In this document: positions 43,301 to 51,078 of the stretch, one piece after another | Numbering within the stretch: the stretch's first letter is position 1 | Layout: each line of letters starts with the position of its first letter | Origin: Lachnospiraceae bacterium | Lineage (GTDB): Bacteria > Bacillota > Clostridia > Lachnospirales > Lachnospiraceae | Assembly (NCBI GenBank): GCA_003507655.1 | Contig: DNUZ01000020.1 | Location: forward strand, 822 to 57,023 | DNA length: 56,202 nt | Reading direction: 5' to 3' | Position numbers and translations under genes: made by a program | Notes under the pieces: model-generated | What the model saw: only the letters and a program-made list of their open reading frames with translations | What the model was told of the DNA's origin: nothing | Database searches by the model: none

Positions 43301-43994
43301 GCTTGCAACAAATATGATATCTGTTGGAATAGATGTAGCAAGATTAAATGTTATGTTGCTTGTCGGACAGCCAAAACTTACGAGTGAATATATTCAGGCA
43401 TCAAGCCGTGTTGGTAGAGAATATCCTGGAATGGCATTTGTGATGTATGACGGTGGTAAAAGCCGGGATAGATCGCATTATGAACAGTTCCGTCCGTACC
43501 ATGAATCTTTTTATAAATATGTTGAGCCGACAGGAGCTACACCTTTTTCTGGTCCTGCAAGGAAAAGAGCACTGCATGCCGTATTGATCGCATACCTTAG
43601 ACTTTCTGATCCGTCACTGAGATTGGACAATTTTGCGGTTAATTTCCGCAAGGATAAATATCAGAAAGAGATAGATGAAATAACAGATTTCATTGTTAGA
43701 AGATGTAAAAGTGTTAATCATAGGGTTAACCCCTATATGGAGGATGATTCGGAACTTGTACGTCAGGAAATTGAGTCCATTTTTGAAAAGTGGCAGAGCC
43801 TTTCCGACGAATCGAATGGAATATTTTTCTATGGAGATAGATTTATGTTAAAAAATCCTGACGGACCAGGAGAACGTCTGTTGAAAATCTTTGGAACATA
43901 CAGGGGCGACCCAGCTTTTGAAACCATGACTTCCATGAGAAATGTAGATGTTATGGTTCCGGGAAGTATTATAGAATGGAATGAGGATAAATAG
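40305..43994 (+). CDS. drmA: DISARM helicase DrmA
   Basis: 1229 aa. The N-terminal ~500 residues have an acidic insert (~60-135) and no clear motif. Helicase core: Walker A WFPTGGGKTEAYLG (Lys566), a zinc-ribbon-like insert CPWCGTRL ... CTRQACDF, motif II as QDELH (787-791), motif III STATIRR, and the C-terminal lobe ATNMISVGIDVARLNVM with QASSRVGRE. This matches DrmA, the translocating subunit that with DrmB recognises invading DNA in DISARM. The start codon follows the drmE stop directly; the drmB start is 2 bp after its own stop. Confidence 0.88.
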   Translation: MALDKKEMLKTRDEFIELIKKELLGPGSEVSIPDAEHELITTPPEKRYSIGILFPRNNKMNADNNDADRIEEESGNGVTSEEDSAVLDIGNGEYKTKSFLDNVEEQKEQIDDDSDSEDGMDEEVSLAAQNMPSSFGITFLVNGNTDRINLSLKYGTYRGAVLKDCKIPFKPAGSDDWTVPEVISSYIGYNREEQCLIMNAAFNRARVTEIKNLDILGSDEDHLIDSMYKLANQMKSGYVREPHEFNTISIIFGASDYVNHAEKLESDLLNITALRRKMDNGCTSVTIMLVNEKQGYPTGTNCVFQPKIEISSKNNDFTFVEYADSTDFNILDDEEQSLELQYRNKHIYGTGLGTAVDWNINASGEGSIYNEFFPQKEVPLMEFGIDSEYGVSSKTLSMKYLSDLDKTDKEKKLNDLKCFVQAYSNWIDDITERVPQLEEKYRVIAKKNILGCREACDRMNRGIEVLHNNQNAWNSFCLANRAMFMQRVQLNIQKQWPTSFPDEKELSDALRKTDYYTADSEYPNDRYAWRPFQLAFMLLDVVSVTDDTSKDRSLVDLIWFPTGGGKTEAYLGLTAMTIFYRRFVYPDSSDGTTVIMRYTLRLLAAQQFTRASTLICACEYIRRDCEARRSRYPSYTLGKKPITIGLWIGGEHTPNKNKVAGDCLKNLQNATMYNLEYAKEKYNKFQVLKCPWCGTRLVKEKTNGKKIRGEFGYQMHSGNRFRLFCTRQACDFSRELPVQIVDEELYKDPPTLLFGTVDKFAMLPWNGDIGNFFAVDNNNRAPELIIQDELHLISGPLGTIVGLYESAIDALCRKKGSITKIVASTATIRRAVEQCAALYDRDVRQFPHPALDAEDSFFARESKIDYANGIYGRKYIGLMPSGKTKAMMEIRSIAALLQKTKDMDIPDDIRDKFWTVTAYYNSLKDLGKASTMVDDDVKDFMKRMCFRLKSSSDVRNIGTADELTSRLTTTELNKTLDKLEKIEYSAENIKNRVLPANIVLATNMISVGIDVARLNVMLLVGQPKLTSEYIQASSRVGREYPGMAFVMYDGGKSRDRSHYEQFRPYHESFYKYVEPTGATPFSGPARKRALHAVLIAYLRLSDPSLRLDNFAVNFRKDKYQKEIDEITDFIVRRCKSVNHRVNPYMEDDSELVRQEIESIFEKWQSLSDESNGIFFYGDRFMLKNPDGPGERLLKIFGTYRGDPAFETMTSMRNVDVMVPGSIIEWNEDK

Positions 43995-43996
43995 AT

Positions 43997-46336
43997 ATGA
44001 GTGATAAATCAGTAGAAAAAGTACGACTTAATGCAATTTCTCATTCAGTGCGGGCATCGCAGGCAGTTCTTCAGTACGGTGTTGGGGCAATGGTTGATTT
44101 CCCGTCACAGACGCTTATGACAGCTGCACCCGAGTATTGGGAAAATGAAGTAATAAAGATTCACGATGAACGTCTTGAAAAAGCATTAGGTGTTAGTTAT
44201 TTTGGAATGCCTGCTGGTGGGAAGGGACGCGACGGTATAGCATATGCGCGTTTTCCGGAATGGTATTTCTGCCCTAAATGCAGAAAGTTTCAACCGCTTT
44301 TCAAATGGATTCAGGAATATAATAAGGTTGCCAAGGAAAACGAGAAAGTTAATAATAAAAACATGACTAGACGTTTGCTGTGCCCAACACATCGGATAGA
44401 ACTTGTCGTAGCAAGAATAATAACCGTGTGCAGTCATGGACACATTGATGATTTTCCATGGGTAAAATGGGTTCATGCTAAATGTTTTGGTGGACCAAAA
44501 GATATTTGTAACAATCCACAGTTAGAATTTTCAACAAATCCTGTTTCGTCTGAAGGTTTGGAAGGTTTAAGGGTAAAATGTAAAACATGTGGAGCAAGTG
44601 CAACTTTATCTGGAGCTTTTAATGAGGGAGAATTTGAGAAAATTGATGAAAAATATCCGGGAAAATATGATTTTACATGCCGTGGAAGGCATCCATGGAA
44701 GCATGAAAAATGTAATTGTGGATTATATCCAAAGGTACTTCAGCGTGGTAGTTCTTCCGTTTACTTTCCAGTAACGGCCAGTTCTCTGGTTATTCCACCG
44801 TATTCGAATATGCTCAATACGATGATTGATGAAAGTAGCATATACGATGAGTTTAGAAGTAAGATTGAGGCAATGCGGAGTATGGAAGGGGTTCCAGCAG
44901 AGACGATTGAAATAAATATTAATAATATTGTAAACGTGTACTCAGAGAAAATTGCTATTAATATAGGCGTTAATATTGAACCGGTTAGAGAAATACTTAA
45001 ACGTAGAATGAATAATACCTCTGAAAGAAATTACGATACATCAAGTATTTCTTACAGAGCTGCAGAGTTTGATGCATTATCTGGCAGGGCAGCTGTGAGT
45101 GGAACGCAATATGATGACTTTAAGAGGATTGCAACAGATATTTCTTTATATAATATACCATTTGTAAAAGAAATATCTCTGATAGAAAAAATCCGTGAAG
45201 TGCAGGTATTGCTTGGCTTTTCACGTATTGAACCTTTTCCTGCATCCATGATAGAGTCACATTCTTCAAATTTTGTTCCAGTAAAGGAGAAAGATACAAA
45301 ATGGCATCCGGGATATAATGTTTATGGTGAAGGGATATTCATTGAATTTGATGAAGATGCAATTAACAGATGGCGGTCTGGTAATGCGACACTGGAAAAA
45401 AGAGTAAAAACGCTTCAGGATAATTATAATAATTCGTTTCTGGGAAGGCAGAATCCACGGAAGATATCCGGTAAGTTCCTTTTACTGCATACTATTTCTC
45501 ATCTGCTCATAAAGCAGTTAAGTTTTGAATGTGGATATAATATTTCTTCTTTAAAGGAAAGAATTTATTGTGGTGAGGAAGCAGACGGGAAAGAGATGGC
45601 AGCAATTCTGATATACACTGCAAGTGGTGATTCGGAAGGTACATTAGGTGGTCTGGTGAGACAGGGACATCATGACACTTTTCCAGGAACTTATAAAAAA
45701 GCTATCGAATCTGCAGTCAGTTGTTCAAATGATCCAGTTTGTACTATGAGTAGTGGGCAGGGGCGTGATTCGCTTAATCTCGCGGCCTGCTATTCGTGCA
45801 CACTGTTGCCGGAAACGTGCTGTGAAGAGTTTAATGTATTCCTTGACAGGGGAGTTGTTGTCGGAACATATGAGCATCAGGAACTCGGATTTTTTTATGA
45901 ACAGTTGTATAGCGATAAAAAATGGGAAAATATAAGAATATCTGAAAAATCTGGTCAGTCAGAGTCAGTTAATTCAAACACCAAATCTGTATATGTGATT
46001 AGCAGTATAGACTTGAGTATGGAAACACCAGAAAGTATAATTAGGGATATCAGGCAGTTTGCAGATACGGATGGTGAAAAGGAATTTGCAGACTTTTTGA
46101 AAGGAAATAGGGTACTTGAAGGTAAAAAAATGCCGCTTGGAAATGTCAGATTTGGAATTACGGGGGAATCAGAAGAATGGAATTGCGATTATTATTGGGA
46201 AAATAGTAACGTTATGTATTTTTCATCAGATCAGAAAGCAGATATGGAAGCTATGGAAAGATTAGGAATCAGATGCATCTATGGTCCTGATGGTTGCACA
46301 AATACTACAAGGAAATTATTAGGAGAACTTATTTGA
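43997..46336 (+). CDS. drmB: DISARM protein DrmB (DUF1998)
   Basis: 779 aa. Several cysteine pairs suggest zinc sites (CPKCRKF ~93, CKTCGAS ~197, CRGRHPW...CNCGL ~230). The DUF1998 domain lies at ~490-620: LLHTISHLLIKQLSFECGYN, LIYTASGDSEGTLGGLV, then the cysteine-rich SCSNDPVC and AACYSCTLLPETCC. This is the defining domain of DrmB, which forms a complex with the DrmA helicase. Its stop codon overlaps the start of the next gene (TGATG). Confidence 0.9.
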   Translation: MSDKSVEKVRLNAISHSVRASQAVLQYGVGAMVDFPSQTLMTAAPEYWENEVIKIHDERLEKALGVSYFGMPAGGKGRDGIAYARFPEWYFCPKCRKFQPLFKWIQEYNKVAKENEKVNNKNMTRRLLCPTHRIELVVARIITVCSHGHIDDFPWVKWVHAKCFGGPKDICNNPQLEFSTNPVSSEGLEGLRVKCKTCGASATLSGAFNEGEFEKIDEKYPGKYDFTCRGRHPWKHEKCNCGLYPKVLQRGSSSVYFPVTASSLVIPPYSNMLNTMIDESSIYDEFRSKIEAMRSMEGVPAETIEININNIVNVYSEKIAINIGVNIEPVREILKRRMNNTSERNYDTSSISYRAAEFDALSGRAAVSGTQYDDFKRIATDISLYNIPFVKEISLIEKIREVQVLLGFSRIEPFPASMIESHSSNFVPVKEKDTKWHPGYNVYGEGIFIEFDEDAINRWRSGNATLEKRVKTLQDNYNNSFLGRQNPRKISGKFLLLHTISHLLIKQLSFECGYNISSLKERIYCGEEADGKEMAAILIYTASGDSEGTLGGLVRQGHHDTFPGTYKKAIESAVSCSNDPVCTMSSGQGRDSLNLAACYSCTLLPETCCEEFNVFLDRGVVVGTYEHQELGFFYEQLYSDKKWENIRISEKSGQSESVNSNTKSVYVISSIDLSMETPESIIRDIRQFADTDGEKEFADFLKGNRVLEGKKMPLGNVRFGITGESEEWNCDYYWENSNVMYFSSDQKADMEAMERLGIRCIYGPDGCTNTTRKLLGELI

Positions 46337-48033
46337 TGGCAATTATGATTCCAGAAAAACCGAATATTTTTCATGAGAGCAGTTTAGAAGATGTTATGTT
46401 TAAGGCATTGGAAAAGCTGCCTGAAGAATATTATGTTTTTCATTCATTCAGGATTACAAAAATTGTATCCCATACAATTCATGAGAGTGAGACAGACTTT
46501 ATCATTTTTCATGCTCACAAAGGAATTATTTGCCTTGAAGCAAAAGCAGGTGCTGTTTCTTATCAGGATGGTCGATGGCTATATGGAAACGGACAGCCAA
46601 TGAATAACGGAGGGCCATTTAATCAGGCTTCGGCTAATAAATGGAAATTAATGCAATATATTGCAGACAGTCCGATAGGATATATTAATGAGCGCCTGAA
46701 GTATATACATGGGGTGTGGTTCCCTTCTCTGACGGAGAATAAACTGGATAATATACAGATGCCACCAGAGGGAGAACGTTCACTGGTTATCGGGATGGAA
46801 GCAATAGAAAATCCAAAAAAATATGTAGATTCACTTTTTTCATTAGCAGTACAGACAGGAACAGTAACTGAACTTACACCTATGGAAGTGCAAAAATTAA
46901 TAAAGACAGTATTATGTCCCAAATTTAATATATTTCCTCCATCAGATTTTGATGTTGGATTGAAGCATATGCTTTTCCATAGGATGCTAAATGAGCAGTC
47001 GGCACTGTTAGATTTTTTGGATGAGCAGAAAATGGCTGTTATTAACGGGGCGGCAGGAACAGGAAAAACGCTCATTGCTGTAGAAAAAGCTCGTAGACAT
47101 GCGGAAGAGGGAGAAAAAGTTCTGTTCCTATGTTTCAATGTGGCGTTAAGAAAGTATCTTGAAGAAAAATATGCTAATGGAAGTATTGCATATATGACAA
47201 TATCAGCTTTTTCCTGTATGTTGTGTGACTCAGATGAGCCGGATTATTACAGGACAGTTGAAAAACTGAAAGATTATATTGCGTTTGGCGGTTTCCCATA
47301 TCATCATGTGATAATTGACGAAGGACAGGATTTTGGTCGGGAAGCAATAGAAGAATCACAGATATTGAAACTGCTTTATAAAATAATAGTTTCTGGGACA
47401 AATGAAAAAGCTTCATTTTATGTGTTTTATGATCGGTTACAGATGGTACAGTCAGAAAAGCTTCCAGCTTTTATCAGTGACTGTGAATGCAGACTGACAT
47501 TACATAATAACTGTCGTAATACAAAAAATATTTTTAAGACATCAACCGAATTATTACCTGTATCTGGATTGAAACTATGTGAGAATGGAATAACGGGTAA
47601 AATTCCGAGAATGCATTATTGCACACATCACAGTACATATCTGAATGTTCTGGATGAGATTATATGTGAATGTCATGAAAATAATATTTATGACATTGTA
47701 ATTTTAACATTGAAAACAGAACGAAATAGTATATTGATAGATTATGTAGTGGACCAGAAGTACAAGGAATGCTATTTTACCTCTTGCAGAAAGTTTAAGG
47801 GATTGGAAGCAGATGCTGTTATTTTAGTAGATTTTTCGGAAAGATCGTTATTAGATGACATACAACTATTTTATGTAGGCGCATCACGTGCAAGAATTCA
47901 ATTAGAAATAGTAACTGATATGGATAATAATTCCTGTTGTAAAGTTTTTGAAAAACTGACAGGGAGAAAGGCAGAAAGAAAAGTGATGCGTGATCTGGCA
48001 TCACAAATTGATGCAATTGCAGTAGTTCATTAA
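46336..48033 (+). CDS. NERD-domain nuclease fused to UvrD-like helicase, in the drmC position
   Basis: 565 aa. The N-terminal NERD domain (~1-110) carries a PD-(D/E)xK-like core: Asp54 in ETDFIIF and E68-x-K70 in CLEAKAG. The helicase follows: Walker A GAAGTGKT (Lys244), an extended Walker B IIDEGQD (Asp328, Glu329), the arginine-bearing LHNNCRN, CRKFKGLEADAVILV and the C-terminal YVGASRARIQL of superfamily I enzymes. It is translationally coupled to drmB with an AGGAGA ribosome site. Canonical DISARM has a phospholipase-D nuclease (DrmC) here, which is absent from the window. The fusion may supply an alternative nuclease activity; this is inferred from position and domains. Confidence 0.85.
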   Translation: MAIMIPEKPNIFHESSLEDVMFKALEKLPEEYYVFHSFRITKIVSHTIHESETDFIIFHAHKGIICLEAKAGAVSYQDGRWLYGNGQPMNNGGPFNQASANKWKLMQYIADSPIGYINERLKYIHGVWFPSLTENKLDNIQMPPEGERSLVIGMEAIENPKKYVDSLFSLAVQTGTVTELTPMEVQKLIKTVLCPKFNIFPPSDFDVGLKHMLFHRMLNEQSALLDFLDEQKMAVINGAAGTGKTLIAVEKARRHAEEGEKVLFLCFNVALRKYLEEKYANGSIAYMTISAFSCMLCDSDEPDYYRTVEKLKDYIAFGGFPYHHVIIDEGQDFGREAIEESQILKLLYKIIVSGTNEKASFYVFYDRLQMVQSEKLPAFISDCECRLTLHNNCRNTKNIFKTSTELLPVSGLKLCENGITGKIPRMHYCTHHSTYLNVLDEIICECHENNIYDIVILTLKTERNSILIDYVVDQKYKECYFTSCRKFKGLEADAVILVDFSERSLLDDIQLFYVGASRARIQLEIVTDMDNNSCCKVFEKLTGRKAERKVMRDLASQIDAIAVVH

Positions 48034-48421
48034 AAGTTAGTTAGATGGAATTAGTTTTTTGTGATAATTTCAACAAACAATAGTATATGAAACAGAAAAA
48101 ATGGGGGAATATTATAACATATCTGTAGCAATACAGACGTGAGAAATAGAAGGAGTTTTGGAAAGATGCCTTAGGGTTAACTACTTATGTAGAATGTTAG
48201 CAGCTTCCATTGCAGTGAGAGACTGATTTTCTATTAAAATCAATGACTCAACGGCCAGATCCAGTGGCACACCACAATCTTCCATAGATACCGTATAGCC
48301 GCTTGGTATGGTCGATAATACAGCAACCTATCAGATCATTCCAAAGGGAACGTCACTTTTCAATAAATAAGAGGTTTAAGCAGAAGCAGACTAAAAAATA
48401 AAAACAACATTTAGTATTCTA
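48034..48421. other. Gene-free scar after the DISARM operon with coding fragments
   Basis: No intact gene is present. On the minus strand, 48325 down to 48181 reads as 48 codons without a start (LSTIPSGYTVSMEDCG, then LDLAVESLILIENQSL) ending in a stop, which looks like the C-terminus of a lost protein. Overlapping it, the plus strand from 48308 reads MVDNTATYQIIPKGTSLFNK and stops. These pieces suggest deletion or rearrangement at the island edge. Neither parent protein is recognised. Confidence 0.45.
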
Positions 48422-48463
48422 AAAACCCTCGCACCCAATCCGTTGTGGTGCGGGGGTTTTGCT
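48422..48463 (+). terminator. Strong terminator between the island and gdpP
   Basis: AAAACCCTCGCACC / GGTGCGGGGGTTTT (48422-48435 with 48447-48460), a 14-bp stem with one G-T pair and a T-run. It insulates gdpP from the DISARM operon. Confidence 0.88.
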
Positions 48464-48568
48464 TGTCCCAAGATGCAAAAAATGCTTTAAATATAGGGGT
48501 TTTAATGCTATACTTATATAGATTGTACCCACCTATAAGGAGTGGTATGACATCACAAAGGAGACATT

Positions 48569-50617
48569 ATGAAACGTAATATTAAATTAAAAGGCCGTCT
48601 GCGGAACTATATGTACTGGCCGATGATATTGACGATATTATTAGCTGTATTCAACGTACCGGTGTATATGATCAATACAAAATCCGGCTGCGTGGTTACA
48701 GTATTTACCGTGATATATTTCATCGTTGTGTGCCTGTCCTATAATTATAACAAGCCGGTGCTTGTCAATGAGCTGATCAGTTTTGCGACACAGTACGGCA
48801 GCGCGCAGAAAAAGCTGTTAGAGGAATTTGAGATTCCCTACGCGCTTTTAGACCATGACGGCAAGATCCTGTGGCTCAATCAGAACTTCAGCGAGGTAAC
48901 AGGAAAAGACAAGACCTATCACAAGACCATCAACGGAATCTTTCCGGCACTGACAAAAGAACTGATCCAGAAAGAGGATGACGTGCAGGATGTCTATGTG
49001 ACCATGGATGAGAAGAATTTCCGCATCCATTTAAAAAAGATTTATTTTGACAGCATGGCACCGGAGAGTGCGATCGTCTCATTAGAGCAGAGCGAGGATT
49101 TTTTGACAGCACTCTATATTTTTGATGAGACAAAGCTGCAGCAGTATATCCGGGAAAATGAGGAGCAGAAGTTAGTAGCATCCTTAGTCTATATTGACAA
49201 CTATGACGAGGTTTTAGACAGTATAGAGGATGTCAAACGTTCACTATTGATCGCATTGATAGACCGGAAGATCAACAAATATTTTTCACCTGCAGATGCA
49301 TTGGTGCGAAAGATAGAAAAAGATAAATACTTTGTGGTATTCCAGCACAAATATTTAGAGGAATTAGAAAAAGATAAGTTCAGCCTGATCGAAGATGTTA
49401 AGACGGTCAAAGTAGGAAACGAAATGGCGGTAACGCTCAGTATCGGAATCGGATACAACGCGGGAACCTATAACCAGAATGCGGAGTATGCAAGAGCGGC
49501 GATCGACCTTGCACTCGGACGAGGCGGCGATCAGGTGGTCATCAAAGAGCGTGACCAGATCACCTACTATGGTGGAAAATCCCAGAAGGTAGAGAAGAAC
49601 ACCAGAGTAAAAGCCAGAGTAAAGGCAGAAGCGCTCCGGGAGCTGATCGAGGGCAGGGAACGTGTCCTGATCATGGGACACCGTATAGCCGATGTCGATT
49701 CCTTTGGAGCTGCAGTCGGAATCTATTGTGCAGCAAGAGTTCTTGGAAAGCCGGCACATATTGTCATAGATGAGATTACCTCTTCCTTACGTCCGATCAA
49801 GGAGTGTTTTACGAAAGAAAACGGTTATCCGGAAGACTTATGTATTACCAGTGAAATGGCATTACATAAGGTAGACAGCCGGACGCTCGTTATGGTCGTG
49901 GATACAAACCGTCCGAATTACACGGAATGTCCGGAACTTTTGACAAAGACAAAGTCGATCGTAGTGTTTGACCATCACAGACAGACCAGTGATGTGGTAG
50001 AAAATCCGATCTTATCCTATATCGAACCGTATGCGTCCTCTACCTGTGAGATGATCGCAGAGGTATTGCAGTATTTTACGGAAAATATCAAGTTAGAGCC
50101 AAGTGAGGCAGACTGCATCTATGCAGGAATCCTCATTGATACCAATAACTTCATGACAAAGACAGGTGTGCGTACTTTTGAGGCAGCAGCATATTTAAGA
50201 CGTTGTGGTGCGGAAGTAACCCGCGTACGCAAAATGCTCAGAAACGATATGGATGCCTACAAAGCAAGGGCAGAAGCAGTCCGTCATGCGGAAGTTTACA
50301 GAGGACAGTTTGCAATTTCCGTATGTCCGGCAGATAAGATAGAAAGTCCGACCATTGTCGGAGCGCAGGCAGCAAATGAGCTGTTAAACATTATCGGGAT
50401 CAAAGCATCCTTTGTATTGACACCTTATCAGGGCAAGATTTATGTAAGTTCCCGTTCCATAGATGAGATCAACGTGCAGTTGATCATGGAGCGGCTTGGC
50501 GGCGGCGGACATCTGAATGTTGCCGGAGCACAGCTTACCGATTGCACTGTGGAGGAGGCAAAACAGAAGATACAGAATACATTAGACGAAATGTTAGAGG
50601 AAGGAGACATTGAATAA
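48569..50617 (+). CDS. gdpP: Cyclic-di-AMP phosphodiesterase GdpP (YybT)
   Basis: 682 aa, membrane-bound. Two transmembrane segments (~14-60), a PAS-like domain (~80-150, beginning EEFEIPYALLDHDGKILWLN), a degenerate GGDEF domain (~175-310) and a DHH/DHHA1 phosphodiesterase. The DHH module shows GHRIADVDSFGA, VDTNRPNYTE and FDHHRQ, with LGGGGHLNVAGAQL in DHHA1. It hydrolyses c-di-AMP to pApA. Its stop overlaps the rplI start, preserving the gdpP-rplI-dnaB order of Firmicutes. Confidence 0.95.
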   Translation: MKRNIKLKGRLRNYMYWPMILTILLAVFNVPVYMINTKSGCVVTVFTVIYFIVVCLSYNYNKPVLVNELISFATQYGSAQKKLLEEFEIPYALLDHDGKILWLNQNFSEVTGKDKTYHKTINGIFPALTKELIQKEDDVQDVYVTMDEKNFRIHLKKIYFDSMAPESAIVSLEQSEDFLTALYIFDETKLQQYIRENEEQKLVASLVYIDNYDEVLDSIEDVKRSLLIALIDRKINKYFSPADALVRKIEKDKYFVVFQHKYLEELEKDKFSLIEDVKTVKVGNEMAVTLSIGIGYNAGTYNQNAEYARAAIDLALGRGGDQVVIKERDQITYYGGKSQKVEKNTRVKARVKAEALRELIEGRERVLIMGHRIADVDSFGAAVGIYCAARVLGKPAHIVIDEITSSLRPIKECFTKENGYPEDLCITSEMALHKVDSRTLVMVVDTNRPNYTECPELLTKTKSIVVFDHHRQTSDVVENPILSYIEPYASSTCEMIAEVLQYFTENIKLEPSEADCIYAGILIDTNNFMTKTGVRTFEAAAYLRRCGAEVTRVRKMLRNDMDAYKARAEAVRHAEVYRGQFAISVCPADKIESPTIVGAQAANELLNIIGIKASFVLTPYQGKIYVSSRSIDEINVQLIMERLGGGGHLNVAGAQLTDCTVEEAKQKIQNTLDEMLEEGDIE

Positions 50618-51063
50618 TGAAGATTATTTTATTACAGGATGTAAAAACATTAGGAAAAAAAGGAGATGTCGTAGAAGTCAGTGCGGGTTATGCACGGAAC
50701 ATGATTCTTCCGAAAAAATTAGGAGTAGAGGCAACCGCAAAGAATCTGAATGATCTCAAATTACAGAATCAGCATGCAGATAAAGTGGCACAGGAGAACT
50801 TAGAAAAAGCACAGGAGCTTGCAAAAGACCTTGAAGGCAAAGTAGTAGAAGTAAAGATTAAGACCGGAGAGGGTGGAAAAATCTTTGGTTCCGTATCCAC
50901 CAAAGAGATCGCAGCCGCAGCAAAAGAGCAGATCGGTTTTGCGCTGGATAAGAAAAAAATGCAGTTAGAAGAGCCGATACGTTCCTTAGGTTACCATGAT
51001 GTACCGATCAGACTTCATACGAAGGTAACAGGAACACTGCGTGTAAAAGTAACAGAAGAGTAA
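50617..51063 (+). CDS. rplI: 50S ribosomal protein L9
   Basis: 148 aa. The N-terminal MKIILLQDVKTLGKKGDVVE and GYARNMILPKKLG are diagnostic of L9. A long connecting helix and the C-terminal RNA-binding domain (KIFGSVSTKEIAAA, VPIRLHTKVTG) follow. Coupled to gdpP by a one-base overlap, with GAGGAAGGAG as ribosome site. Confidence 0.97.
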   Translation: MKIILLQDVKTLGKKGDVVEVSAGYARNMILPKKLGVEATAKNLNDLKLQNQHADKVAQENLEKAQELAKDLEGKVVEVKIKTGEGGKIFGSVSTKEIAAAAKEQIGFALDKKKMQLEEPIRSLGYHDVPIRLHTKVTGTLRVKVTEE

Positions 51064-51078
51064 AAGAGGAGAATTCTG

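Noticed and set aside
40305..46336. Type I restriction or BREX system
   Set aside because: There is no HsdS-like, PglZ or BrxC-like protein; the DUF1998 protein together with the QDELH-type helicase points to DISARM.
33896..48421. Prophage or integrative element
   Set aside because: No integrase, transposase, capsid, terminase, relaxase or tRNA-derived attachment site is visible in the interval.
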